The notes beneath the pieces were generated by a model. It saw only the letters and a list, made by a program, of their open reading frames with translations. It searched no databases and was not told the DNA's origin. Shown piece by piece: positions 1 to 9,410 of a stretch of 64,000 bases of DNA. The stretch comes from Luteibacter mycovicinus (lineage in GTDB: Bacteria; Pseudomonadota; Gammaproteobacteria; Xanthomonadales; Rhodanobacteraceae). The DNA is taken from the NCBI RefSeq assembly GCF_000745235.1, contig NZ_JQNL01000001.1, positions 310,001 through 374,000 of the forward strand, read 5' to 3'. The position numbers were made by a program, and so were the translations under genes. Positions within the stretch are counted from its first letter, which is position 1; each line of letters starts with the position of its first letter.

Positions 1-417
1 GCATTCACGAAACGGGGGAGCGGTACCGTCGTGAACATGTGCTCGATCAGTGCGTTTCGCGCCGTCGCCGGTGGAGCGGCTTACAGCGGTTCGAAGGCGT
101 TTGTGCTGAACTTCACCCGCTCGCTGAATCTGGAAACCCGAGGAACGAACGTACGGTTTCAATGCGTACTGCCTGGTCCGGTAAAAACGGAGTTCTTTGC
201 CGCGGCGGGTGTCGACGACTCCCTCTTTCCGGCGGGTTCGTTTATTACCTCGGAACAGCTCGTCGACGCCGCGCTACGTGGACTCGATCTTGGGGAAGAG
301 GTCACCATTCCCACGCTTGAGGATGCGTCGTCTTTCCAGACCCTCGCCGAGGCTTTCACCCAGTTGCGGGAGGATGCGGGACGGGAAGGCATCATTGCGA
401 CGCGCTACCGAACCTGA
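1..417 (+). CDS. SDR family oxidoreductase, C-terminal part (gene starts before the window)
   Basis: The reading frame is open from base 1, so the N-terminal Rossmann part (TGxxxGxG) lies outside the window. Visible SDR features are a beta-strand ending in VVNMCSISAF, which holds the catalytic Ser, followed by the YxxxK pair in AAYSGSKAF and the PGPVKTEFF segment after the last core strand. The tail is typical of classical SDRs of about 260 residues. The substrate cannot be told. It ends about 50 bp before the BlaI operator, so it is not obviously co-transcribed with the downstream genes. Confidence 0.85.
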   Translation, partial: AFTKRGSGTVVNMCSISAFRAVAGGAAYSGSKAFVLNFTRSLNLETRGTNVRFQCVLPGPVKTEFFAAAGVDDSLFPAGSFITSEQLVDAALRGLDLGEEVTIPTLEDASSFQTLAEAFTQLREDAGREGIIATRYRT

Positions 418-468
418 CGGGACATTTACCAAGCGTCAGCACCGCGATGTCACGGTTGCATGGCTGGA

Positions 469-483
469 CGCTACATGTGTAGC
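469..483. promoter_or_regulatory. BlaI/MecI-type operator 1
   Basis: The 15-bp sequence CGCTACATGTGTAGC is a near-perfect dyad with the core TACA-N2-TGTA, which is the known recognition core of BlaI/MecI/CopY repressors. It lies 28 bp before the ATG of the BlaI-like gene, where it would autoregulate the operon. An identical core recurs at 2028-2043. Confidence 0.75.
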
Positions 484-510
484 ATGGCTTTCCCGCCCGT
501 GTGAACGCCC

Positions 511-879
511 ATGCAACTTTCCGATAGCGAACTGGAAGTCCTCAAAGCCTTGTGGGAGAAGAATCCCTTGAGCGCCCGAGAGCTTCACGACGAACTCGCC
601 GCCCGTACCGGGTGGGCCGTGTCGACGACGCGCACCGTGCTCGAGCGCATGCGCACAAAGGAGCTGGTCATACGAAGCGAGGCGCATGGCCTTGCCGTCT
701 TCACCCCGGCGAAGACCAAGGTCGAAGTACTGGGAAATTCGCTGTCGCATCTCTTCCGTCACGTGCTTGAAGTTCCCGGCAGTCTGCCTGTCTCGGCGTT
801 GACGGGTAGTGCCATCCTCAACGCGGACGAACTCGCCGAGCTCGACCGCATGCTCAACGGGCGTAAGCGCAAGTCGTGA
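511..879 (+). CDS. BlaI/MecI/CopY family transcriptional repressor
   Basis: A 122-residue protein, the usual size for the family. The N-terminal winged helix begins MQLSDSELEVLKALWEK, followed by a recognition-helix region containing STTRTVLERM and the wing KELVIRSEAHG. The C-terminal helices are the dimerisation part, where BlaI/MecI proteins are cut by their cognate M56 sensor protease. The stop overlaps the GTG start of the downstream M56 gene, so the two are translationally coupled. The ligand need not be a beta-lactam: BlaI-M56 pairs are widespread in proteobacteria without beta-lactamases. Confidence 0.88.
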   Translation: MQLSDSELEVLKALWEKNPLSARELHDELAARTGWAVSTTRTVLERMRTKELVIRSEAHGLAVFTPAKTKVEVLGNSLSHLFRHVLEVPGSLPVSALTGSAILNADELAELDRMLNGRKRKS

Positions 880-1994
880 ACCCGATTACGACGGTGATCG
901 CCTTCTCGGCATCGCTGCTGGCGGGAGCCGGCATGCTCGGGGCGTTGAGGTGCGTCCAGGATGGCTTGCAAGCGGCAACGCGTTACCGCCTGACGACCGT
1001 AGCCTTCTGGCTGACGGCGGTCCTGCCTGCGGCGCTGCTCATCGTGAACGGCTTTCCAGGAACCATAGCGGAGCAGTTGAGCACGCAGGCGATGAGTTAC
1101 CTCACCGCACTCCTGCCGGACGCACTGCCGGCACAGACCTGGTTGCTGTGGGTTGCCAACGGCCTGCTGATCGCGTCGTCACTGTGGGGAATGCGGGCCA
1201 TCGCGCATCTCGTCCGTGCCCTGCGTAGGACACGGACGCTCAGGAGAGCAGCCGTACCGTCGGTGCAGGACGATATTGCGGTGTTGGTGGCGGAAGTGCC
1301 TTCTCCACTCCTGATCGGTTACCGCGATCCCGCCGTGATCGTTCCCGCATCGGTTCTCGCATACCCACCGGCGGTGATCGCGGCGCTCGTTCGCCACGAA
1401 CGCGCGCACGCGGACAGGCGCGACAATTGGCACCTTCTGCTCGAATCGTGTGCCATGGCGCTGATGCCCTGGTGCCTGCCACTGCGCTCTCTGCATCAAG
1501 CTTTACTGGCCGCGCGGGAAGAGTTATGCGACGAGGCCGCTCTGCTCGGTACCGACGACGCGACGCGACGCGGATACGGCCAGGCGTTGATCGATGCTCT
1601 GCGGCAGTCGCAGATCCCGACCGCGATGGGATCGACCGTCGCCGGCCCGCTGCCCGCCTTGCGCAGAAGGATGGCCGCCATCCTCGATCCCGGGCAGTCG
1701 TACCGCGCGCCTGACTTTCGTCACTGGATTGCCGCCCTGCTCGCTGTCGCCCTGGGATGGGCAATGGCAGTCTCGGCGTGGCGCGTCCATGCCGGTATCG
1801 AAACGGTGGCTGGCCTTCACGGCATGACATTGCGATTCCTTCCCGTGAGCAGCAGCGCTACGGATCGGTTCCACGTCACGACGCTGGGGGCGCCAGTGAC
1901 GCCTGATATCCAGCCGTTTCATCCGGGCGACTACCGCGTCTCGTTCACGCGCGCGCAGGATGGGAGCTGGGTCGTGACGACGTCCCAGCCATAA
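876..1994 (+). CDS. BlaR1-like M56 family membrane metalloprotease (antirepressor)
   Basis: A 372-residue integral membrane protein. Hydrophobic segments lie near residues 5-24, 38-60, 88-106 and 285-303. The cytosolic loop carries the zinc motif HERAH (residues 174-178), followed by ADRRDNW and a downstream glutamate in AREELCDEAALL, the expected third-ligand region of M56 peptidases. The periplasmic C-terminus is only about 70 residues, so there is no penicillin-binding sensor domain as in BlaR1. The protein probably cleaves the preceding BlaI repressor on an unknown envelope signal. The GTG start at 876 overlaps the blaI-like stop by four bases. Confidence 0.85.
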   Translation: MNPITTVIAFSASLLAGAGMLGALRCVQDGLQAATRYRLTTVAFWLTAVLPAALLIVNGFPGTIAEQLSTQAMSYLTALLPDALPAQTWLLWVANGLLIASSLWGMRAIAHLVRALRRTRTLRRAAVPSVQDDIAVLVAEVPSPLLIGYRDPAVIVPASVLAYPPAVIAALVRHERAHADRRDNWHLLLESCAMALMPWCLPLRSLHQALLAAREELCDEAALLGTDDATRRGYGQALIDALRQSQIPTAMGSTVAGPLPALRRRMAAILDPGQSYRAPDFRHWIAALLAVALGWAMAVSAWRVHAGIETVAGLHGMTLRFLPVSSSATDRFHVTTLGAPVTPDIQPFHPGDYRVSFTRAQDGSWVVTTSQP

Positions 1995-2027
1995 AACGAC
2001 GCCTCAAGGCTACCGTTGTAACTTGAG

Positions 2028-2043
2028 CGCTACATGTGTAGCG
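2028..2043. promoter_or_regulatory. BlaI/MecI-type operator 2
   Basis: CGCTACATGTGTAGCG is a 16-bp dyad containing the same TACATGTGTA core as the site at 469-483. It lies 34 bp before the GTG start of the thioredoxin-like gene, which makes that gene a likely second target of the BlaI-like repressor. Confidence 0.75.
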
Positions 2044-2077
2044 TAAAGGCTCCTGAAGCAGCTCCCTGGAAGCCGTC

Positions 2078-2818
2078 GTGGCAAAATTTCTTTGTGTCTT
2101 CGCTCTGTGCTGTCTGAGCAGCCTCTCCATGGCCGACACCCGGTCCGATCTCGCAAAGGACTTGCTGCCTAAGCCCTTCCTCGATCAGCTTGGTATCCCG
2201 GGCGATTACCGGACTTCTTTCGAAGACGAGACGGGGAACCCGATCTCGTACGAACGCTTTCAGGCCGCCATGGCCAAGCGGCCGTTCGATATCGAGAAGG
2301 ACGCTACCGGTCACCGGGTGACGTTCAAGCTCGAGAACGACGCAAAGATCGCCAGGCAGGCCGCGGCAAAAACGAAGCCGAAAGCGCTCGCCATTCAGGA
2401 CCACCCCTTCCCGACCTTCCACGCGACGACGCTGGACGGCGCGCCGATTTCCACCGCGGCGCTGCGCGGAAAGCCCTTCCTGGCCAGCTTCTTTTTTGCG
2501 CAATGCGGTCCATGTATCGCTGAAACCCCCGTGCTTTCCGCTTTTCACCAGGCACATCCGGACATGGCGGTCGTGGCATTTACGTTCGACGATCCGGCTA
2601 CGGCACGAGACTTCGCGATCACCCGCAAGCTCAACTGGGCCGTCGTGGCGGATCAGGCCGAACTGGCCGACAGCGCAGGCGTGAAGGTCTACCCGACACT
2701 CATGCTGGTCGATGAGAAAGGGGTGGTACGCAAAGCGGTCCACACGGACGATATCGCGCCTGCTGGAAAGCCACTGGACCTGCCCTCGCTGAGTGCATGG
2801 GCTTTGAGTACGCACTGA
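2078..2818 (+). CDS. Secreted TlpA-like thioredoxin-fold protein
   Basis: A 246-residue protein with an N-terminal signal peptide (FLCVFALCCLSSLSMA) and a thioredoxin fold in the C-terminal half. The redox motif is C143-G-P-C146 (FFFAQCGPCIAETP), with the cis-Pro region KVYPTLMLVDEKG further on. The N-terminal about 110 residues form a charged domain seen with some cofactor-linked TlpA/SCO-like proteins. It probably acts in the periplasm as a thiol-disulfide reductant. The operator just upstream suggests control by the BlaI-like repressor, tying the signal to envelope thiol or metal stress. GTG start at 2078 is chosen because the signal peptide begins there. Confidence 0.75.
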   Translation: MAKFLCVFALCCLSSLSMADTRSDLAKDLLPKPFLDQLGIPGDYRTSFEDETGNPISYERFQAAMAKRPFDIEKDATGHRVTFKLENDAKIARQAAAKTKPKALAIQDHPFPTFHATTLDGAPISTAALRGKPFLASFFFAQCGPCIAETPVLSAFHQAHPDMAVVAFTFDDPATARDFAITRKLNWAVVADQAELADSAGVKVYPTLMLVDEKGVVRKAVHTDDIAPAGKPLDLPSLSAWALSTH

Positions 2819-3040
2819 GACCGGACCGGAGTAGATCGACTCCGCTCCGGCGATCAACCGCCTTCAAGTCGGAAACATACGCAACGGCTTCCGTTACCTC
2901 CGTGACAGCTGCCGTTCGATCAGAACGCAGGGATCGGTCGGTTGCCTGAGACAGGGCCTTCGGTTTGAATTCCTTCCTTTCGATGGAACTGGGAGAGATG
3001 GAACTAGAATAGTCGGAACCATTCCGAGGACACACGGCCC

Positions 3041-3766
3041 GTGCACACCGATCTGCCCCATCTGGATCTGGATCACCTGTCTCCGCCCGACGGGGCGCAG
3101 CTGCGCCATCCGGATGACCTCGGCCACGCACCGCGGATCCTTATTCTCTACGGGTCGCTGCGGCCCCAGTCGTTCAGTCGCAAGCTCGCCCTGGAAGCCG
3201 AGCGCATTCTCAGGCATCTGGGTGCGGAGACGAGGATATTCGACCCGCACGAGCTGCCCATGCTTGACGCCGTGCCGGCGAGCCATCCCGAGGTGCAGCG
3301 TCTGCGCGAATGGTCCACCTGGTCGGAAGGCCAGGTCTGGGTGAGCCCCGAACGGCACGGATCGGTCACGGGCGTATTCAAGAACCAGATCGACTGGCTG
3401 CCACTCGAAGACGGCAGCGTTCGCCCGACACAGGGCCGGACGCTGGCGGTGATGCAGGTTTCGGGCGGTTCGCAAAGCTTCAATGTCGTCAACGCGCTTC
3501 GCGTGCTCGGCCGCTGGATGCGCATGGTCACCATCCCCAACCAGTCATCGGTAGCGAAGGCATGGCAGGAGTTCGAGGCAGACGGACGCATGAAACCGTC
3601 AGCCTTTTATGACCGCGTCGTCGATGTCATGGAGGAACTGATGAAGTTCACTCTCATGGTTCGAGGTCGCAGCGACTATCTGGTCGACCGTTACAGCGAA
3701 CGCAAAGGCGATGCGCAACAGCGGGCGCTGGTGCAGGCGGCGGGTGCGGTCGAAAAAGAGAGCTGA
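3041..3766 (+). CDS. arsH: ArsH, NADPH-dependent FMN reductase of arsenical resistance
   Basis: A 241-residue flavodoxin-like protein of ArsH length. The phosphate-binding loop [12 protein letters not shown] follows the first strand, and the ArsH-specific segment [18 protein letters not shown] and the [18 protein letters not shown] region are present. ArsH oxidises trivalent methyl- and aryl-arsenicals and acts as a quinone or azo reductase. A GAGGA box about 10 bases before the GTG supports the start. No arsR, arsB or arsC is adjacent, so a stand-alone role in organoarsenical or oxidative stress is as likely as membership of an ars operon. Confidence 0.9.
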   Translation: MHTDLPHLDLDHLSPPDGAQLRHPDDLGHAPRILILYGSLRPQSFSRKLALEAERILRHLGAETRIFDPHELPMLDAVPASHPEVQRLREWSTWSEGQVWVSPERHGSVTGVFKNQIDWLPLEDGSVRPTQGRTLAVMQVSGGSQSFNVVNALRVLGRWMRMVTIPNQSSVAKAWQEFEADGRMKPSAFYDRVVDVMEELMKFTLMVRGRSDYLVDRYSERKGDAQQRALVQAAGAVEKES

Positions 3767-3935
3767 CGGTTCGGCTAGCCGCCAATCGGAAGCGACACTC
3801 TGACAAGCGCCGCAATTTCTTGCGAAAACTTTACGGGTACGGCGCCATAGCGGCCACCGTTTTTACGACGTCGTCCCTACTGTCTTCGGTTCCGCTCCGT
3901 CGCCCCCGCTGGCAGGAGCCGCATCTGGAACCACT

Positions 3936-4733
3936 GTGAAGACACCTGCGTTCATTGCCGCCTTCGTCGCGCTCTCCCTGTCTGGCTTCGCGCACGCACA
4001 GGCCACCGACGACAGCCCTTTGTGTACCGACCGCCCGACCAAAGCCAATGCCACCTGCCCCGTTCCCGAAGGCCATTGGCAGCTGGAAACGGACATTGGG
4101 AACACCCTTCGTGATGCTCAAGGGGCGAACAAAACGGATACGTCGTATCCACTCAATCCGACGCTGAAATACGGCCTTGGGGGCGCCACCGACCTGGAAG
4201 CCACCTGGGCGCCTGACGTGCGGGTCCACACTCGTGCAGATGGCAACCACCAGCGTCGACACGGTCAGGGGGACCTGGTCGTTCGCCTGAAAACCCGGCT
4301 CTACAGTTCCGACCAGGCCTCGGTGGCGATCATTCCTTTCGTGAAAGCACCTACCGCGCGCTCTGGACTGGGGAACGATCGGTGGGAGGGCGGGTTAGCG
4401 GTACCCGTCGGCGTCACGCTACCGGCCGGCTTTTCACTCACGCTGGGTCCGGAGCTCGACTACCTTGCGGACACCGACGGGGACGGACACCACACGGCGC
4501 TGACCAATCTGGTGAACGTGGCGCACGCCCTCTCGGACCGGCTGACCCTGGCCGTGGAGTATTGGGAGCAGCGTAACTGGGACCCCGCCGGGACGATCAA
4601 GCAGCAATCGGCTGATGTGGCGTTGAGCTTCGCAATCGCGCCTCGCTTCCAGGTGGATGTGGGCGCGAATTTCGGACTGAACGATCAGACGCCAGACCAG
4701 CAGTTCTACCTTGGCTTTGCGCATCGGTGGTGA
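3936..4733 (+). CDS. Outer-membrane transporter of the phenol MetA-like family
   Basis: A 265-residue protein with a cleavable signal peptide (FIAAFVALSLSGFAHAQA) followed by alternating amphipathic beta-strands and a C-terminal aromatic residue (GFAHRW), typical of outer-membrane barrels. The repeated pattern of strands beginning WQLETDIGN and ending YLGFAHRW fits the Phenol_MetA_deg (PF13557) family annotated as transporter. The substrate is unknown. It follows arsH by 170 bp and may be independently transcribed. Confidence 0.7.
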   Translation: MKTPAFIAAFVALSLSGFAHAQATDDSPLCTDRPTKANATCPVPEGHWQLETDIGNTLRDAQGANKTDTSYPLNPTLKYGLGGATDLEATWAPDVRVHTRADGNHQRRHGQGDLVVRLKTRLYSSDQASVAIIPFVKAPTARSGLGNDRWEGGLAVPVGVTLPAGFSLTLGPELDYLADTDGDGHHTALTNLVNVAHALSDRLTLAVEYWEQRNWDPAGTIKQQSADVALSFAIAPRFQVDVGANFGLNDQTPDQQFYLGFAHRW

Positions 4734-4900
4734 CCGCGTCGGTTTCGACTAGAGCCTGGCTTTGGCTGGTTGGCGCTTGTTCTTCTCGGTCCTTCGGCTT
4801 GACCGGGACAAGGTCGGAGCACTCATGTGCACTACCCAGTAATATTGGGTCAGAGACAACAAGCCGGCCCCCCAGTCAACTTGCAAATGAGGTCGAAAGG

Positions 4901-5110
4901 GTGAACAGCATCAATTGGGCAAGTATCCTGAATGACCGTCAATACATTGGGTTTCGAATTACGATGATCGGGGTGACCATCGGATTCATCGCATTCGTTA
5001 TTGCGGTTTGTGGATTCATGTATCTGGGCGTCTCGGTGTTTGTTCTCGGCCTATCCACGGCGGTGACAGGAATCTTGATCAATGTCTCGCATGTTAATCG
5101 CCGGAAATAG
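4901..5110 (+). CDS. Small hypothetical membrane protein
   Basis: A 69-residue frame starting GTG (MNSINWASILNDRQYIGF) with two hydrophobic helices (MIGVTIGFIAFVIAVCGFMY and VFVLGLSTAVTGILINV) and a basic end HVNRRK. The frame is open further upstream to 4727, but that part is low-complexity and unlike protein. There is no good ribosome binding site. The region has lower GC than its neighbours. Function unknown; a real small membrane protein or a remnant are both possible. Confidence 0.4.
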   Translation: MNSINWASILNDRQYIGFRITMIGVTIGFIAFVIAVCGFMYLGVSVFVLGLSTAVTGILINVSHVNRRK

Positions 5111-5192
5111 CCATCATCTGCTTAGATGACGCCTGAGTAGTTCTGGAGTTGGCGATGAGAGGGATTTCCCACTTCGCATTGTCCGCCACGCG

Positions 5193-5686
5193 ATGACCTC
5201 GGCCCCTGCTTTCGCCTCATCCCCGTTTAAAGCTCCCGAGGCTCCGGCTGAGGTAACTGCCGCGGCCCCAGCCGGCACCATGCTGCTGTCATTTGCCAGC
5301 ATTGGCGACCAACCGAATGCCGACGCAGCAGCCGTCTTCGAGACCGCGCCGGACAAAAACGACGTCCGTCCTCATCAACCACAGCAAGGACAACAAGTTT
5401 TCGTTCGTGCATGGAAGTGCCACTGTTGATGCCATGTGGAAAAGTCAGGCGGGTGACTGCAACCCCAAGGACTGCATCATCCTCATGCAAGAACAGGATG
5501 GCTGTATTTCGCTAGTACGCGACGCTTCCTCGCGCCCGTTGGATTCCAACCCAGCGCCTTTTTCACAAATGCCTGGTGCAGAGGTTTGGGATTCGGAACG
5601 CCCTCCTTCTTTCCATCGACGACAACAACGCGGGTGTCAGTCCACTCGGCGCTAAGGAGCGAGGGCCCAACTTTCATTTCGAATAA
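5193..5686 (+). pseudogene. Degraded gene of unknown function with at least two frameshifts
   Basis: Three consecutive frames each hold protein-like sequence: about 5193-5360 (TMLLSFASIGDQPNADAAAV), about 5357-5580 (NKFSFVHGSATVDAMWKSQ, then CNPKDCIILMQEQDGCISLV) and about 5586-5686 (NALLLSIDDNNAGVSPLG, ending at TAA). Read together they give one plausible protein of about 160 residues disrupted twice. I do not recognise the family. From 5687 to about 6100 I see no convincing gene on either strand. Confidence 0.4.
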
Positions 5687-6113
5687 AAAAGAATCGAGCA
5701 CTTGCCTGAAAGAGCGTGTCACCGTGCTCGTTCTCAACCCGTCCGGAGAGGGAGGCATAAAGTCCGGGCAACCCCTGCGTGCCCGCAGCCAACCACTGTG
5801 CGTCGCGCGCTGCCGTTGCGACCGTCCTTTTCCAAGGATCTTCCAAGTCCGCCATCACTACCCCCATCCTGTTCGAGACCCACGGCGTCTCTCCGCCAGA
5901 TCAGACGCTTGGCTACCGCGTCGCACCGATCCGAGCGGTCTCTTCGACGGCCACTGCGCATTCCCGAATTCCGAAAGGCGGAAACGTGGCCGACTTGCGT
6001 AGGAGTTGACCTACATCCGAATGAGAGACACCGCACACCCGTAAGAGATTGCGACCTACTACAATCACGGACGGCGTAGGGGGCGCCGTCTATTTGCAAA
6101 GGAGATGTGCCGC

Positions 6114-7411
6114 ATGCTTCATTCGCTTCGTTTATTCGCCATGACGCTACTGGCGATCACCCCTCTCACCGCCTTGTGCGCCACTGGTCCTTTGGAAGTG
6201 ACCTTGCGCACCTCCGAGAATCCGCAGGAAGCAGAACTGGGCATCGTGGTCGTTACGGTCACCAATCAGTCCGATCGTTCGCTCTTGATCCTCACTGCCG
6301 ACAGCGCCTTGGTCACCGATGGCGACCACTTGTTCAACGACGTCATGTCCGTAACGGATGCGGAGGGTCGCACTGTGGCTTATCACGGTCGCGCGGTGCG
6401 ACCGGCCCTGGGCAACCCTCAGGCTTACGCGACACTCGCCCCAGGGGAGCGCAAGGAATCGCGCGTTGATCTGCCCGCGAACTACGCGGTGGACGGAGGC
6501 ACCTACACGGTGACTTATACCCAGCGCTACGGCGAAGTCGGAGAAATGGACCCCGACGCAGCCCCGGCCCGCGAGGCGCATAGCAACGCTTTGAAGTTTT
6601 ACGCGAACACCAATCTGATCCAAGCCAAGCGAGGAGCCGCCACGGCGCTCTTGAAGCCTGCCGCTGCCAGGGCCCCGGGTCCGGATAACACGTGTCGTGA
6701 AACGGACGAACATCCGGACCGCACCACCATCAATGAGGCGCGCAGCCTGGCTGCCAGTTGGGCGTTCTTCGGATATTCCGACGCGGGGATCTGTTCGGAA
6801 CCTCTTACGCTCCGGACGCCACCGGCAAGATTGTGTGGCGTGCCAAGTTGAGCAACGACGCCAACTACACTACCTAGTTCGGCGCCCCGCAGGACACGTC
6901 CCCGACATTTCCCGACCCGCCGAAGCGGGAAGACGTGTGGGATGCCGGGGATTTCCTGCCCCTTCACGTCACGAAGGCCATCTGGGCCCGGGTGAACACC
7001 ACGGACAGTTACTCCTGCGGCTGCGCGGCACAGTATGAGAAAAATGGCACTGCCGCGTGGACCGAGCCTACCGTGACGCATATCTGCAGCTGGTTCTGGG
7101 AACTGCCCTTTTCGACCTACGACGTGGACAATCAGGTGCTAACAATCATCCATGAAAATGGGTATCACGCGGACAGTTATGGTCCGTATGTTGGCGATCA
7201 CGCGGGTGCCTATGGCCGCAGGCAAGCTAAAGCATTTGCGTTGGCGAACCGCGAAGAGGCGCTGGTCAACGCAGACAACTATGCTTACTACATCGAGGCG
7301 GCTCTAAAGAAGCGCGATAAAGGCTCCATTGCCCCGCTGCTGATGGCGGACGGCTCCGGCGATGCGCCGACGGTCGCACCGCCGACCGGTGATCGCAAGC
7401 AGGCAAAGTGA
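6114..7411 (+). pseudogene. Inactivated M35 (deuterolysin/aspzincin-like) metalloprotease
   Basis: ATG at 6114 has AAAGGAG eight bases upstream and starts a signal peptide, then an Ig-like propeptide (EVTLRTSENPQEAELGIVVV). The frame shifts near 6785; the continuation reads WRAKLSNDANYTT, then a TAG (6875-6877) where aspzincins have Trp in YTTWFGA, then the protease core through SYSCGCAAQY and YDVDNQVLTIIHENGYH. The zinc motif is HENGYH (HExxxH) rather than HExxH, and the expected GTxDxxYG reads GDHAGAYG, lacking the ligand Asp. The gene is therefore broken in three independent ways. The cysteine pattern and ALVNADNYAYYIE tail still mark the family. Confidence 0.75.
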
Positions 7412-7625
7412 TCGAACGGATGCCACGCCGCTCGCTGGCCTGGAGGGATCAAATCGGCGATCGCCGCTTTTAACGTGCCTTGTAGTAATGGCACACGATA
7501 TCTCGCGGCAAGCCGAAACTCGCCGATGGTCATCATGACGGCGGCGACCAGCCCACGTCGCTAAGGTAATCACCGCGATCGAAGCGGTTTGCCAGCAGGT
7601 CCTTTTCGAGAGCGGCAACTCAAAG

Positions 7626-7994
7626 ATGGCTCATGACCAGCAGTCGCGGCAAGCCTCCACCGCCGATGCCGCGCTCGGTATTGGCCCGGACAATGCCCCG
7701 GAATTCGTCGCCCTGGCGCTCGCAGAGTGGGCAGAACGCAGAGGCATCAAGCTCGACTTCATCGAGCCCGGGAGGCCCATGCAGAACGTCTTCATCGAGC
7801 GCTTCAACGGAAGCTTCCGGCGTGGTTTTCTCGACATGCATGTCTTCCGGAACCTGACCGAAGTGCTCGAGCAAGCGGAGCTTTGGCTGGCCGACTACAA
7901 CCGCGAGATACCGCACGATAGTCTTGGCGGACTGACGCCCGCCGAGTTCAGGCAGAAAAACGATCCGGCCACCTCGGGTTATGGTTGGCAGTAA
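7626..7994 (+). mobile_element. IS3-family transposase remnant (C-terminal integrase core)
   Basis: Residues match the rve_3 core of IS3 OrfB transposases: PDNAPEFVALALAEWAERRG, with the second catalytic Asp, then PMQNVFIERFNGSFRRGFL, with the catalytic Glu, and the end motif YNREIPHDSLGGLTPAEFR. OrfA, the N-terminal half of OrfB and the first catalytic Asp are absent. A short related stretch may continue upstream to about 7560. I see no clear terminal inverted repeats. It sits in a run of decayed genes and is not functional. Confidence 0.85.
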
Positions 7995-8016
7995 CTAACG
8001 GGGGGTCGACAAGACA

Positions 8017-8415
8017 GTGACTGCGAAAATGACAAAAAATGCCATGCGGACCCTCACGCGCAAAGAAGCCTTTGAGGCTTTAGTGAGTTTTACAATCAAA
8101 ATGCGCGACCTGGGCTGGCCCTCGCTGCCCGGCCTGCTAGGCGGTATGCAGCTGATAGAAGGTGCGCCCTCCGACCCAGGCGTAGGAGAGGACTGGGACG
8201 AGGTTGTAGCGCTGAATACACCTGCCGCCAATCCTACGGATGTTGACCAATTATCAAATGAGGCGGCTTACGAGGCAGTTTTTCGCTTTCTTGCGCATCA
8301 GTTTCAATATCGAAGAATTGAAAAACTGAGCGAGGTCGTCGACCGTCTTAATGCGGTTCCGCCGGAGCCCCACTCGCATGAGGTCGCTGACGACTGGAAA
8401 GTGGCCTTGCCCTAG
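8017..8415 (+). CDS. Hypothetical protein
   Basis: A 132-residue soluble acidic protein (core LTRKEAFEALVSFTIKMRD, then LGGMQLIEG and DPGVGEDWDEVV). Start could be GTG 8017, ATG 8029 or ATG 8041; none has a clear ribosome binding site. The layout (an N-terminal helix, a LLGGMQL block, then DP...DW and a helical tail) is like small single-domain proteins that are common as polymorphic-toxin immunity proteins, but no toxin gene is visible next to it. Lower GC than the surrounding genes suggests transfer, possibly with the IS remnant just upstream. Confidence 0.55.
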   Translation: MTAKMTKNAMRTLTRKEAFEALVSFTIKMRDLGWPSLPGLLGGMQLIEGAPSDPGVGEDWDEVVALNTPAANPTDVDQLSNEAAYEAVFRFLAHQFQYRRIEKLSEVVDRLNAVPPEPHSHEVADDWKVALP

Positions 8416-8732
8416 CCAGATCGGACTTATGCACTGGCAAATGCCAGCTCAGTAGTTCGCGGATGTGACAGTCGATAACTAATGCAGGACTTAGGCAGCC
8501 GTCCTTGCCGCCCTGCCGGTCAAACCATTCGGTGTGGAGGATGTGGGGGGCGCTCTTGTCTTGCGCCACGCCCAGCCGGCTCCCTCAACCGGCAATACCT
8601 GCGAGCTGTGGTTGCTGCGTGCCACTGGCGCCACCTACGCCGTGACGATCAAAAAAGGCGAGGCGGTCGATTGCCGGTACAACGACTCGGCCAAGAATGC
8701 CCTACCCATGGCGATCAACCACAACCTAACTT
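8416..8732. other. Gene-poor stretch
   Basis: No well-supported gene. One short + frame (8534-8734) encodes CELWLLRATGATYAVTIKK-type sequence that could be a remnant of a small protein, but it lacks a start signal and family features. Confidence 0.3.
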
Positions 8733-9410
8733 GATGATGCCGGGCGCGAGGTCGCCGACCGCGACCAGACCCTTCAGGGCACCCTGCGGGTGTCCGCGCC
8801 CGTTACGTTCGGCGCGCGCCACGTCGGCCCGACCGTCGCACGGTACCTCTAGGCGCACCCTGGAATGCGGGTCGACCTGAGCCTCACCGACCGTCACATC
8901 GATTTGCTGGCAGCCGGGATTGATGTTGCGATTCGCATCGGCCAGTTGTCCGATGAGAACCTGACGGTGCGGCGTCTTGCCTCGTGCCACATGGTCGCCT
9001 GTGCCGCCCCTGGTTACCTTGAGTCGCATGGCGCCCCCATAACGCCGACCGATCTTTGCCGACACCCCGCCCTGGCTTTCAAAGGCGCAGTGTCCACTGG
9101 AGACTGGACCTTCATCGGACCCGACGGCGAGCGACACACCGGGATCATCGATGTCCGCATGCAGGCCGACAACATGGACATGCTGCGGGCAACGGCCATC
9201 GCCGACGGCGGCATTGTGTATGGTCCTGACTTCGCCCTGGCCGACGCTTTAAATGAAGGCACCCTTGTCGAGGTTCTCGGCAACTACCGCACAACCACCC
9301 TTCCCGTGCACGCCGTGTTTCCTACCGCCCGCTACATCCCCGGAATGGTCCGGGATTTCGTCGACCGTCTGGCTGCGCACTTCGCAGGGACGCCGCCCTG
9401 GGCGCGTTGA
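8733..9410 (+). pseudogene. LysR-family regulator remnant (effector-binding domain only)
   Basis: The frame reads from the linker (DRDQTLQGTLRVSAPVTFG) through the LysR substrate-binding domain (VDLSLTDRHIDLLAAGIDVA, then IRIGQLSDENLTVRRLA) to a normal C-terminus. The N-terminal winged helix-turn-helix is missing. A TAG (8850-8852) interrupts the ARYL-AHP segment where homologues have a helix. It therefore cannot make a DNA-binding regulator. It belongs to the decayed tract at 5.1-9.4 kb. Confidence 0.8.

Noticed and set aside
5652..5867. Minus-strand frame of 71 codons with fairly protein-like sequence
   Set aside because: No start signal and no recognised family; it overlaps the end of the degraded plus-strand gene.
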